From positions 1,803,001-1,867,000 of the forward strand of contig CALYLW010000055.1 of the NCBI GenBank assembly GCA_944989445.1: DNA of 64,000 nt, given 5' to 3'. This document shows positions 32,801-42,547 of this stretch, piece after piece. How positions within the stretch are numbered: the first letter of the stretch is position 1; each line of letters opens with the position of its first letter. Source of the stretch: Ampullaceana balthica (lineage: Eukaryota; Mollusca; Gastropoda; Lymnaeidae). A program made the position numbers and the translations under genes. Below the pieces are notes generated by a model. It was not told the DNA's origin and searched no databases. It saw only the letters and a list, made by a program, of their open reading frames with translations.

Positions 32801-35800
32801 CGATGAAATTTGGTATAAATATTAGTTCAATACCATTGTTGAAACCTCTATCTTATTGTATTATAAATGGTTGAAGATTGTGAATTATTTTCTGTTTCGT
32901 TTTTACGACTTGTTGAGATACAGACCTGCTTATTTCACATTTATATTTTCATGTTCACGTAGTAAATTGCTATTAAACTTTAACCTGTGTTGAATTGATG
33001 AAAGTGAACCCCAACTCTAGACACATACCAATATGATGTTAACATTCCAGGTGAAGGCGTCATCAATCTAACCTGGAAGGGTCAAGAAGGGGAAACCCGT
33101 CACGAGGGAGCCATCTTAACAAAGTTTCTACGTTATTACTGTTACTCCGAAGCTGCAGAGAGAAAGAGACGGTCAGAGAGAGCGATGAAGTTCGACCAAG
33201 AAGTTAGTCAACGCATTATAAAAAGAAACTGGATAGATAATAGATAATGAATTTGTTGAATTTTCAGAAGGACTCTTATTACTGGATATTCCACTTCTTC
33301 GCTCACTTCATTGGCTGCCTATACAAGCCCGTATTGATTACAAACTGGCCGTTCTCTGTCACAACTTCTTTTCGGACTCATGCCCATCGTATCTTACTGA
33401 ACTTTTGTCGGTCTACTCACCCACTCGCCAGCTACGATCTTCTGCAGACATACGCGTTCTCTCTGTTCCAACAACACGCACCAAAACATTTGGTGAAAGG
33501 TCGTTCTCTTTTTGTGCAGCCAAACAATGGAATTCTCTACCATTACACATACGTAGTATTCAAACAATCAAGTCCTTCAAGACTGCACTTAAGACACATC
33601 TTTTCAAAATTTATTTTCAAAATTGGTGAAACAACATTTCTTGTACATGATTAACGTAGCTTATGTATAATGTACTGTAATTTTTTGTGTTTGTTGTGAT
33701 ATGAAAGTTAATTTAATACTTATAGGTATGTTATTTCTTTCATGTAAAGCACTGTGAGCCCAGTTCCTTACTGGGATACAGCGCTATATAAATAATCAAT
33801 TTATTATTATTATTTTAATCACTAGAACGATCCATCACACACAGAAAGATTACAAACACTTCATCAATCTAAGGTTTTACTGGTGTATTAAATTGCCGCC
33901 ATAGAGCTCAGCTTTAAAAAAAAATATTTTAAACATTTTTAATGCAAACTAGTGGGGCTTCCTTACATTTATGACAGAGATGTTGCTCTTAAATTATGTT
34001 TAGATTTTCTAAATACATTTTTTGTTTGTATTATATTTAATTTGTATTATTTTTTTTAAAAAAAATAATTTTTTGTGTTTTTAATTTATATGCGCACATC
34101 GACACAAGAAATTTTCCCTTTTTGAAACTCAATTTTTTGGAATGCAATTTTAAAAATAATAAAATTTCTTAGCGTCTCTTATTTCACCGCTAATTCATAC
34201 TAAAAAATCCATTATTTCTTTCAAAATGAAATGTAAACTTTAGAATTTCAAGCTTTATGTGAATTGTGAAAAGCAATATTTGATAACAGGCATTGCCTGT
34301 CTCTATTGCCTGTCTCTATTCCATCAAACAGAGAGTAATACCCGAGGTTGAATTTGATGATGTCATGAAAAAAGAAGATGGACTCTACAAGTAAGTTTTC
34401 AGAATCTGCCTGCTCAACGTTAAAGTTTCGTCTCAATAATGGGTATGATTAGTCTTTTCGATAATGATGATGACGATGTCTTCCTCCTATAGCAGTGTTG
34501 TCGAACCGAAAATCGTTCATGGCACACTAAACTGGTAAAAAATTTGAGCGGCACACCTCACAGAAATCAGTATTTATTCAAAAGAAGTTTCATAATTAAT
34601 GAGATACATCAGCATTTTCTTTGGAGCAGATGAGCTCAAAACGCGGCTCGTTGCTGGATAAGCAAACTCTCATTTCTCTGTCTATCATCTGCAGTCTTTC
34701 ACGTTTGACTATGCGAGCAGTTGCGCCTTTCCGCTGATGTCAGTACTTTCATCGATTTGCATTGCCCAGAGCTTTTGGATGTCGTCGGCTTCCGCAAAAT
34801 GCTTTTTAATTTGATTGTCCAAATCTGTCGAACTGTCAGCAATCCGACGTCCCATCGTCTGGTGAGACTGTGGAATCTTATTTATTTTTTCAAAAGCGTC
34901 AGGTCCCGACTCCATAGTCTCAACTGCGATTCGTAAAGACGGCAATATGATTGTCTCAGCGTCCAAATGAGATTTCTTTTGTTTGACCAAAAGATTCGCA
35001 ATTTTATAGCTTGGTAACTGAGCTTTGACAGGAATTGAGGAAAATTTCTTCATTATTTTTATTGCTGCTCTAAGTTGGACCGAATGGATGCGAAATAACT
35101 TTTCGGCTTGTCTTTCAATCCTGGATGATTTGAGTTCAGATGCCGCTTCAGTTTACTGGGGTTCATGGAAACGTTGGACAATGCCATGTTACAATTAAGA
35201 CAAAACGGAAGAGAAGGATCATTTGCACATTGTATGAAACCATACTCAAGATATTCCTCGGGATATTTCCGTTTGGTAACAAAAACATTCTTCTTGGATT
35301 TCGCAGCTCTCTCTCCATTTTGATGCTCGCTGGAATCCTTCTGGCTTCTCTTCAAAAAATTATCCTTAGCCGTCTGTAAAAAAATTAAAAGTTTTTTTAA
35401 AAAGTGAACAGCAGGAAAGGGTTTTTATTCACTTACAACATATATTTATTCCCAATGGAGGAGAGAAATCTTGTAGCTTTCAAGAGATTCTCACAACCAG
35501 AACAATACAAACATGAAACGTTTTTATTCAATTCTTTTTCGGTTAAGGTTATTTTTTTTTCAAAACGTGAAGGTTCGAAAAGCTTAGCAATTTATGGTAT
35601 TTTTGAAATCTTTCACGGCACACTAAAATTTTCTCGCGGCACACTAGTGTGCCGCGGCACACCGGTTGGACAACACTGTCCTATAGCGTTAACAGTGTCC
35701 ACGCTAGTCTAGCAGTATCGTTCTTAACTTCTTAAAGAAGATTGCGCCTTAAAAACTTTAAGACTTGATTTTTTAAAACAAATTCAAATTCACAGAGAAA

Positions 35801-38800
35801 ACAATAATGTTAAAATCATATTTTTAAAAATCACCGATATCTTCTTTTGCGCCTAAATATTCCAGGTGGTTGACAGCACTGAGTGATAAGGGACTTTGTT
35901 TAGTTAAAAATGTACCCACAGTTAGAGGAACCATCAGTAAGGTGAGAGTATGTCATTGAACAGGACATTGCTTCTACATAGTATTAAAAAGTGTGGTTAT
36001 TACTAGTTTCAACAATACTTAAAATATTATGTCTTTCAAATAATTAATTATTAATGTGTTATATTAACTTCATTTTATTAAATGTTCATTTGTTTCAGAT
36101 TATTAAAATCGAATTTAGATTTGTTCTTTGAAATTGGATTATTAATTAAAGAAGAGTAGCGTATATGTCCGAAAATATTGAGGAATGGAAGTAATGGTTA
36201 CTTTTAATAAGAGACTTTGAAACTAATGGATCAACTTCAACTTTTGCCTACAATGTAGTGTGGCTCAAAAATATATTAATGTACTACACACAACAATTAT
36301 TTTTATATTAAAAAACCTCTGATATTAGTATTATTTTTATTTTTATTAACTTCTAGGTAGCAGAACGAATAGCCCCAATTCAGCATACAATTTACGGAGA
36401 CGTAAGTACACAGCTATTGGACTTTAAAATTATTTGACACTTACATTTCATGTAGCGTCACTGCATAGAAGGGGTGGTGAGGTTTAAGCGAAATGGTTGA
36501 CACTTCACAGAGGTTGACACCAAAACAAAAAGACTGCTATACTCCCAGAAATTATCTAAATATTAAAATGATGACATTTAAATTCACAAAATATTTGGGT
36601 ATTTTCACTAACATAATTGCATGGCTTACATATCTATGTGGTCAGGGTGACATAATTGGGTTGTCTTCCTTTCATGTTTGTGTTTTAACAGATATTTGAA
36701 GTGGAATCTGTGGCCGACCCATTAAATGCAGCCTACACAGGGATGGAGTTGGATCTTCACATGGACCAAGTACATTATGAATCTCCTCCAGGCCTACAGC
36801 TACTGCACTGTATAGAGTTAAGTGATATTCATATCATTTAACAGAAGGAGGAGGGGGGCATTTTACCGGAAGAACGGTCAAGGGAAAATTTCATTTCCAC
36901 ATCTTTTTTTAATTCGAGCGCTCATTAAAATTTTATTTTCGCATAGTTTCTGAACAATTAACTCCGGGCTAAAATTTCGATTTACTATTGATTTATTGAT
37001 ATTTATTTTATCATTCAGCATTTGCTTTTATTATAATTTCACGCTATCCTTTCACAAATCCTGCCGTGCATTGTCAAACCCCCAAATAAGCTATGAAACA
37101 GTTAATAAACATAATTTCATTTACAAAACAAAAACAACCTACACTGCACTTTCATAATACGCTATGCAATAAATCTAATGATTTAGCATCCAAGAAAATT
37201 ATGTGAAACAGAGAAAAGAGCAATCCTTTGATAATATGTATTTTAGGTTCGATAAACACATCGAAGGCGGTGAAAATAGTTTCATTGATCTGCATGAAGT
37301 GGCTCACAAGATGAGAGATGAGTCACCAGATTTGTTCAACACACTGACTAAGATTCCAAGCTGTGCCCACACCGTGGCCTACAACAGGTTTGTAGGCTTT
37401 TTTCAAACGAGCTTGGTTTGAGTGTGTCCTATTATAGGATAACGGTACTAAGATGCAATTAATGCTTCCAGAACCAAGCAAGAGTCTTGATTTTTGGGTC
37501 AGGGTTAGGATCAGGAAAAACAATCATTTTATGTGCATTACGCTACATATCAACGACTGAGGGAATTTAGTTATGTCGAAAATCTTTATCTTCAGAGAAT
37601 TTCCTGCTCACATCTGTATCCAGAGACCTCTGATAGCGCTTAATCATAAAGATGAAGTAAGTCAAATTACTGGATTTTGATAAAGATCAACTTCTTGAAA
37701 TATAAACGTAATTTAAATACGTTTTTAACGAAACAATTCCTGCCGTGAAACATTCAAATTAAAGATAAATTTTAAAAAAGAAGAGGGTCATAAAGATTGA
37801 TGTAAACTTATGAAATCACACTAAGAGCTTAGAACTGGGATTGTATTGCTAGCTTTTGAAAGTAGTGTTCTATCAAAAATACAGGAAGACAGCAAACTAT
37901 AATAAATTAATGAATCTAAATCAGCAACAGTAACGGTGAACTCGGGAGTTCAACAAAGGACTACCGAGTTACCCTACTCTTCATCATTTACATAAATAAT
38001 TTTCCAAACAGAATCTCATCAGGAACATAAGTTATTAGGTTATTTGGTGATGAATGTATAACTTAAAGAATACTTAGGCTAAGTCAGAACGAGATAGCGA
38101 AATCTTACAAAAAGACCTTGATGAATGTCAAAAATGGGAAACTAATTTTTTGCCAGTCGTATGTTGAAAATAACTTAGGAGTAATAATTAAAATGTGAAA
38201 AGAGTAACACCGTTAGTTTAAACCACTAAACATATAAAAACTAAAGGATAGAAGAACAGAGAGTAAAGTATCAATAATATAAACGAAAATTAATGCTAAC
38301 TTGGAAATACAACACAATAATAATCTAATACAACACTCACATAGACATACGAATAAAACACCTTTTTTATAATAAGCAAGAAAAAACACAAACATATGCT
38401 CATTCTTCTCGTATCGAATTCTGGCTTGGAATGGGTTGCATGAACAAACCAGGAAAACCAACGCATTATTAACTTTTAAATCTCTAATATAAAATGTAAT
38501 ACTAGACATAAATGATGAATAAGCGTAGCAATACTCTTCTGCATAGAAATAGAAGGATCGTCTGTAATATTTTTTTAGATTCAGATTTAACAAACCATTG
38601 GTTATTTTTGGCTAGAGGAAAAAAAAACAACTCCCATGTATTAGCACACTGTTTAAACATTATTTTGACTTCTTTATCAAGTGCTTCATAAGTATATAGT
38701 CAAAATTTGACAATGATTGCCCACAATGGACAGAACCAGTTCCAACACAACCTTGACTATAGATAATGATATGATTATCAATAATATTCTAGCATTGTAG

Positions 38801-40414
38801 TTTTATTTCTTAGAGGGTGGAGAGTGCTGGGGAATCAAAACTCTAAATATTCAACGCACAATGTTGTAAGCTTGATAGCAGGAAATCTTTGTGTCTGTCA
38901 ATCAAAGTCGTCCATGAACAGCCAGAAGCCAGCGTCTCATGTTTGCGCCATGTTTTTATTTTGTTATTTTATTTTATTTTTGAATTTTTTTAATAAACCA
39001 GATTGTAAGCGTTTACTGGCATCCCATGTTAGTTGCACCTTTACAAGTGTCAGAGGTAATGAGTGACGTCTATAATTAGTTTGTGTACTAATTAATTTAA
39101 CACAGTTCAATCACAAGAAGAGCATCTCAGATGTGATATTTTAATGGAGCATAAAATAGCAAAATAAATGTGAACATTTTAAAGAGAAACAAATTTTTTA
39201 AAACAACTTCCTTTAAAAAAATACTTTGGATTAAACGTTATTTGGTCAATTAGGCCAGTTTCCTTAAATTAAAGACATGCATCGATTCGGTATTTATAAT
39301 TGTCCCTAACAGGAATTTATAGTGCCATTTTACAAAGCTTACAAAAAGTTGTACACAATGATTCACTGCAGTCATTCCCTGGTAAGTCAAGTTGATAATT
39401 ATATTAATAATTTATTCTTAGCACACAAATGTTGTCTTGTTATTTGCATACTTTTAAAAATCTAAAAGTTTTACCTTTTCACTGATGATCATCATCGCCT
39501 TCCTCTTCTTCTTGGGCTCACTAGAGCAATCTTTCGCAGGGGCGCGGCGCTTAGGAGGCATTTTGAGGGCTTAACGGAAATTTAATTTCTTCGAACACAA
39601 ATTTAAGATACGCGAAACCCAGTTGACAGCACGAACGAGAGTGGCCAGATGTAATACGTGAAACACGATGAAACAACACTACTTTCAGCAATACGGCTGC
39701 CGATGTGACTGAATATTTTTTTAATGATTATTTTGCGATGAATATTTTTGAAAAATCCGCGATGCACTGAGACCTCGAAATTTGAACCGTGAAGTCATGG
39801 CGAGAGATTACTGTAAGTGAGTGGTTTCAGTTATAATGACCAGTACCAATTAACGAATAGTGTATGATAGGGGAGACGCTGCGGAGGTGCGGACTACAGT
39901 TTTTCTTTATGTTTGAAGCGGTTTCATTTTTAGCCAACCATATAGTTTTTTAGAACTGAATCCGGGGGAAAATGGACCCCCTATGGCGACCATAACCCTT
40001 TGCCATGTCACACACTGTTCGGCTTTTGTATACTATACTACATAACTGAAGTAATTTACCGCCTGTCTAACTATTGTGTCATTATGTTTATAACTTGCAC
40101 TTGACGGGTTAAAAATTACTCAAGTCAACACAATTTATAGTTGGTCTGGCCATTAAACGTGTGAGAAAAAGGTTTAATCAAAGCCTTAAGTTTGTTCACA
40201 AGTTATCCTAAAATGTCTCTACTATAACGTCATAAAGATATAATTAAAAGGGTTAGGGGATTTTTTTTGAAAAAAGCTAGGCTTCGTTAACTTCTTTCAA
40301 AAATTTACCCAGTACAAACATAAACTACAACCTGGAGATATGATAACTTTCAATAACAGAAGAGTCCTGCATGGAAGAACCAGGTTCACAGACAACGGAA
40401 GGCGGCTTCTGCAA
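29870..40414 (+). CDS. Gamma-butyrobetaine / trimethyllysine dioxygenase-like protein, 11 exons seen
   Basis: Exons: 29870-29997, 32168-32292, 33051-33202, 34332-34390, 35866-35941, 36357-36401, 36692-36816, 37247-37387, 37596-37656, 39313-39381, 40313-40414. All phases agree, giving 361 codons. The family uses Fe(II) and 2-oxoglutarate to hydroxylate carnitine precursors. The N-terminal DUF971 zinc domain has FHAMWLRHNCQCETC (44-58) with three cysteines and a later His in the GETRHEG block. The catalytic core has YTGMELDLHMDQVHYESPPG with iron ligands His218 and Asp220, then LQLLHCIE, and LQPGDMITFNNRRVLHGR with the second iron His. Two gaps remain. About 20 residues (usually containing an NFNN..R motif) are missing between exons 9 and 10, with a weak candidate at 38814-38865. 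The C-terminal ..DW.. exon is missing too; an in-phase frame at 42453 is a doubtful candidate. Introns contain a SINE, a LINE end, a hAT and LINE debris. It may be a gene or a recent pseudogene; BBOX1 versus TMLHE is not decided. Confidence 0.85.
30285..30576 (-). mobile_element. Full-length tRNA-derived SINE
   Basis: Same family as 21205-21491: B box GGTTCGAATCC (30513-30523 on the minus strand), 'gttccacgcattacccagcc', and tail 'cagacgctccttctatacag' preceded by TCTTG/TCTTA repeats. Lies in intron 1 of the dioxygenase-like gene. Confidence 0.9.
31223..31385. mobile_element. Small MITE with CAGWGGCGTAAC ends
   Basis: Left CAGTGGCGTAACAACGG and right (reverse complement) CAGAGGCGTAACTGGG enclose 163 bp with 'gggcgc' motifs. 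hAT-like by its ends; the flanking 8-mers have diverged. Confidence 0.65.
31386..32167. other. Intron sequence without recognised element
   Basis: Between the MITE and exon 2 of the dioxygenase-like gene. Nothing recognised. Confidence 0.4.
33253..33816 (+). mobile_element. L2/CR1-like LINE 3' end (family B)
   Basis: Across two frames the C-terminal end of a non-LTR polymerase is readable: SLHWLPIQARIDYKLAVLCH, then LLSVYSPTRQLRSSADIRVL, then FGERSFSFCAAKQWNSLPLH and IKSFKTALKTHLFK. The 3' UTR ends 'cagcgctatataaat' plus (ATT)n. There is a frameshift near 33400, so it is 5'-truncated and dead. A reversed copy of the tail is at 13112-13395. Confidence 0.85.
34493..35678 (-). mobile_element. 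hAT transposon with exact 8-bp duplication
   Basis: Inverted ends CAGTGTTGTCGAACCG and CAGTGTTGTCCAACCG (right end reverse-complemented) are flanked by identical TCCTATAG (34485-34492, 35679-35686). Sub-terminal 'cggcacac' motifs recur near both ends. It lies between exons 34332-34390 and 35866-35941 of the dioxygenase-like gene. Confidence 0.92.
34709..35355 (-). pseudogene. Truncated hAT transposase (ZBED5/SCAND3-like) with BED finger
   Basis: Two consecutive minus-strand frames (35059-35355, then 34709-35053). The first has a BED-type zinc finger (PFCLNCNMALSN ... KLKRHLNSNHP) preceded by a lysine-rich nuclear signal. The second continues with SYKIANLLVKQKKSHLDAET and the MQIDESTDISGKAQLLA block that starts the hAT catalytic core. 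The remaining core and dimerisation domain are deleted, so this is an internally deleted, non-autonomous copy. Confidence 0.85.
37925..38576 (+). mobile_element. Decayed family A LINE fragment
   Basis: A degenerate RT region: 'gaactcgggagttcaacaaa' corresponds to the usual TSGVPQG motif, followed by INNFPNRISSGT and a block corresponding to FADDCIIYR. The end is the diverged tail ('ttctgcatagaaatagaagg' then 'atcgtctgtaat'). A 126-codon minus-strand frame here is a shadow. Confidence 0.7.
38814..38865 (+). other. Weak candidate for the missing dioxygenase exon
   Basis: It follows a good acceptor (pyrimidine tract ending 'tttcttag') and precedes 'gtaagc'. One frame reads WRVLGNQNSKYSTHNV, which could match the NFNN..R...V segment missing from the gene, and it ends in phase 0 like the next exon. 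Its entry phase conflicts with the strong 'gtaagt' donor at 37657, so either a weak donor is used, there is an indel, or it is chance. Confidence 0.25.
39480..39815 (-). mobile_element. pogo/Tigger-like relic
   Basis: On the minus strand a start MPPKRRAPAKDCSSEPKKKRK resembles the N-terminus of Tigger/jerky transposases and then breaks off. Adjacent 'atccgcgatgcactgagacc' and 'gaaatttgaaccgtgaag' resemble the 5' region of such elements. Confidence 0.5.
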
Positions 40415-40959
40415 GTATGTCTCTATACTCTAGATACTGGGTTAAAAAACCGTATGATCAATCTGTTTGTTGTGAATGTTTACTCTGAAATTGTTTAACC
40501 TTAAATCGGGGCTGTTACATTAATTTTGCTTATTCTATCCTCATTAAACAGGGCTGCTACATCAATATCTCCGAGTTTCAAAGCAAGGTTCAAATCTTGC
40601 ATAACAAATATGGCGGGGGTCGACTTGCCACACGGTGTGGGAGCAACAATTGGCTGTGAAGCATGACACGTGTTGTTTGAACATTTCTTTTCTCTCAAGT
40701 CCTACTCATTTCTTAAGTAACACAATTTTAAAATCCTCGAATTAAACATTTCACAACAACTCATGTGTCCAATGTTGATTTTACAAAGACAGTTGTATTT
40801 TTAAAATTTGAAGACCTTTTTTTATTAAAAATTAAATGTCGTCACTTGTTAATATCTATGAAAAATTTAAATATAAAATTCCGCTTTCAACCACAACAGT
40901 GAAACTATCCGTTACATCAGCGAGTCCCAGACAGTTTTACACCAAACCGGATAACAGTC

Positions 40960-41640
40960 GTGAATATACATTCTCTTTTGGGTCGAGCCGTTAGGCTATT
41001 AGGACCCGGTTCATTTTATCGCATGCGAGCCTCATCAAGCGGGCATCGCCGTAGAGGTACTCCTCTGCAGGTACCGTGACTTCTCCCTCCAAATCCCGCA
41101 CAGCTCGTGGCGCTCTTCGAGTACGTGGGCCACCGTCTCCTCCGGGTGGCCACACACCCGACAGGCCAGTTCCCTTCTAGTGTTGAATTTGTACAAGTAG
41201 CTTCGTATGGGACAATGTTCAGTTCTCATTCTAGTTATGAGCGTCTGATTGCTACGTCCAATTTCCCATCAGGAGTCGCTTTTGCTCGGTCGCGGCATGT
41301 ACTGGAATACTTTTTGGCCGTGCTTCCAGATGCCCAGCCCTGAAGCCATTTCTCTCGGAAATGGTCTTTAAGCCACGATCTGACCCCCAGCTGGGTCATC
41401 GGGCGATCGGGTTGGGGCTGAGCTGAACCATCTCTCGCCAACTTATCGACCCTGTCTGAATGAGGCTCGCCACTGTGCCCAGTGATATACTGAAGGACTA
41501 CTTTTCCGCCTCGTGCTAGGATTTCACCTACTGTTTCCAAAATGACACTGACCGTTTTCGTCTCCAGAGAGGATCGACCCACAGTCTCGAGCGAAAACCG
41601 TGAGTCGGTGAAGACTACAGTCTCAATCATCTATTATTAT
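40960..41640 (-). mobile_element. Non-LTR retrotransposon 3' part with RNase H (I/Nimb-like)
   Basis: Minus strand 41235-41630 reads an RNase H-like segment: VVFTDSRFSLETV (catalytic Asp), then VLQYITGHSGEPHSDRVDKLA (the ..H.G...N/D..AD block). Frame 41035-41229 continues with RELACRVCGHPEETVAHVLE, a CCHC-like knuckle at the ORF2 end. One frameshift separates them, and the element is 5'-truncated. Distinct from families A and B, which lack RNase H. Confidence 0.8.
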
Positions 41641-42547
41641 TTAGCCTTTAGTTAATAGTGGCACGAAGGGGTAAAACAAATACAAAAGAAACAACTCTAT
41701 GGATAACTGGATATCCCAATCTGGGTGTTACCCGAAAATTTAAATCATTTTTAATTTCAATAATTATGATTATTTATTCACTACGCAATGTTAAAAATCG
41801 AGAAACCTTACATTAAACTATGAAACTATCAAGGCTTGACTTCATTATGGCTTTGATCTATGGACGGTTTTGACCCATCAACCAATTAAGAGAAAATTAT
41901 TGAACATTTCGCGTTATCTCACGCAAGAAGTAATTTGACTTCTCGTTTCATTAGCAAGGTCAATATTTTATTACAAATCCACAGTATATTCATTATTTGT
42001 TTTTCGTTTTAACTAAGAACAGTTTTGAATCCCACAATTCGAGTGTGAAGATTATACATAATAACACATAATCAGTTTGCGTTGCTATAATGCTCGACGT
42101 TATCTTTCATTTAATTATTGGATCCATTCAATTCTCACTTGAACTTAAAATGAGGTTTTTAAAAAAATAATTACCTTGGCCAGGAAAACGTGTGTACAAT
42201 TAACTCTGACATAGGCCAATCTGTAAAATTAGAAATTAAAACATTCAGTAAAAGTATGCTACACTGTCAATTAAACTTATCAGTCTTTAAACAAATCAAT
42301 GAATCATGCAACCGAACATTATCTATGACATCTCATCTTCGGGTTTAAGATGATCATCTAGATTCAAAAACACATTAGGATAGCCGCAAGCCAATAGATG
42401 TATAAAATTATTTACATAATTCTAAATGGACATTTTGTTCTTCACTTATAGCTGCGATGGAGTCTCGAAGTGTTAAGAATTGAAGTTAAAGAACAAGAGT
42501 TAGGTTTTTTTTTGGTGTTTTTTTTTGCATTGGGTATAATAAACAAA
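41641..42547. other. Spacer upstream of the GPCR
   Basis: AT-rich; no element recognised. An acceptor-like 'cacttatag' at about 42452 is followed by an open frame (LRWSLEVLRIEVKEQEL) running into the GPCR start. It could be a 5' UTR exon of the GPCR or a doubtful last exon of the dioxygenase-like gene. Confidence 0.35.

Noticed and set aside
33247..33654. 135-codon plus-strand ORF taken as a host gene
   Set aside because: Overlaps the LINE family B polymerase in a shifted frame; the recognisable protein is in the neighbouring frames.
38213..38593. 126-codon minus-strand ORF
   Set aside because: Antisense of the decayed family A LINE.
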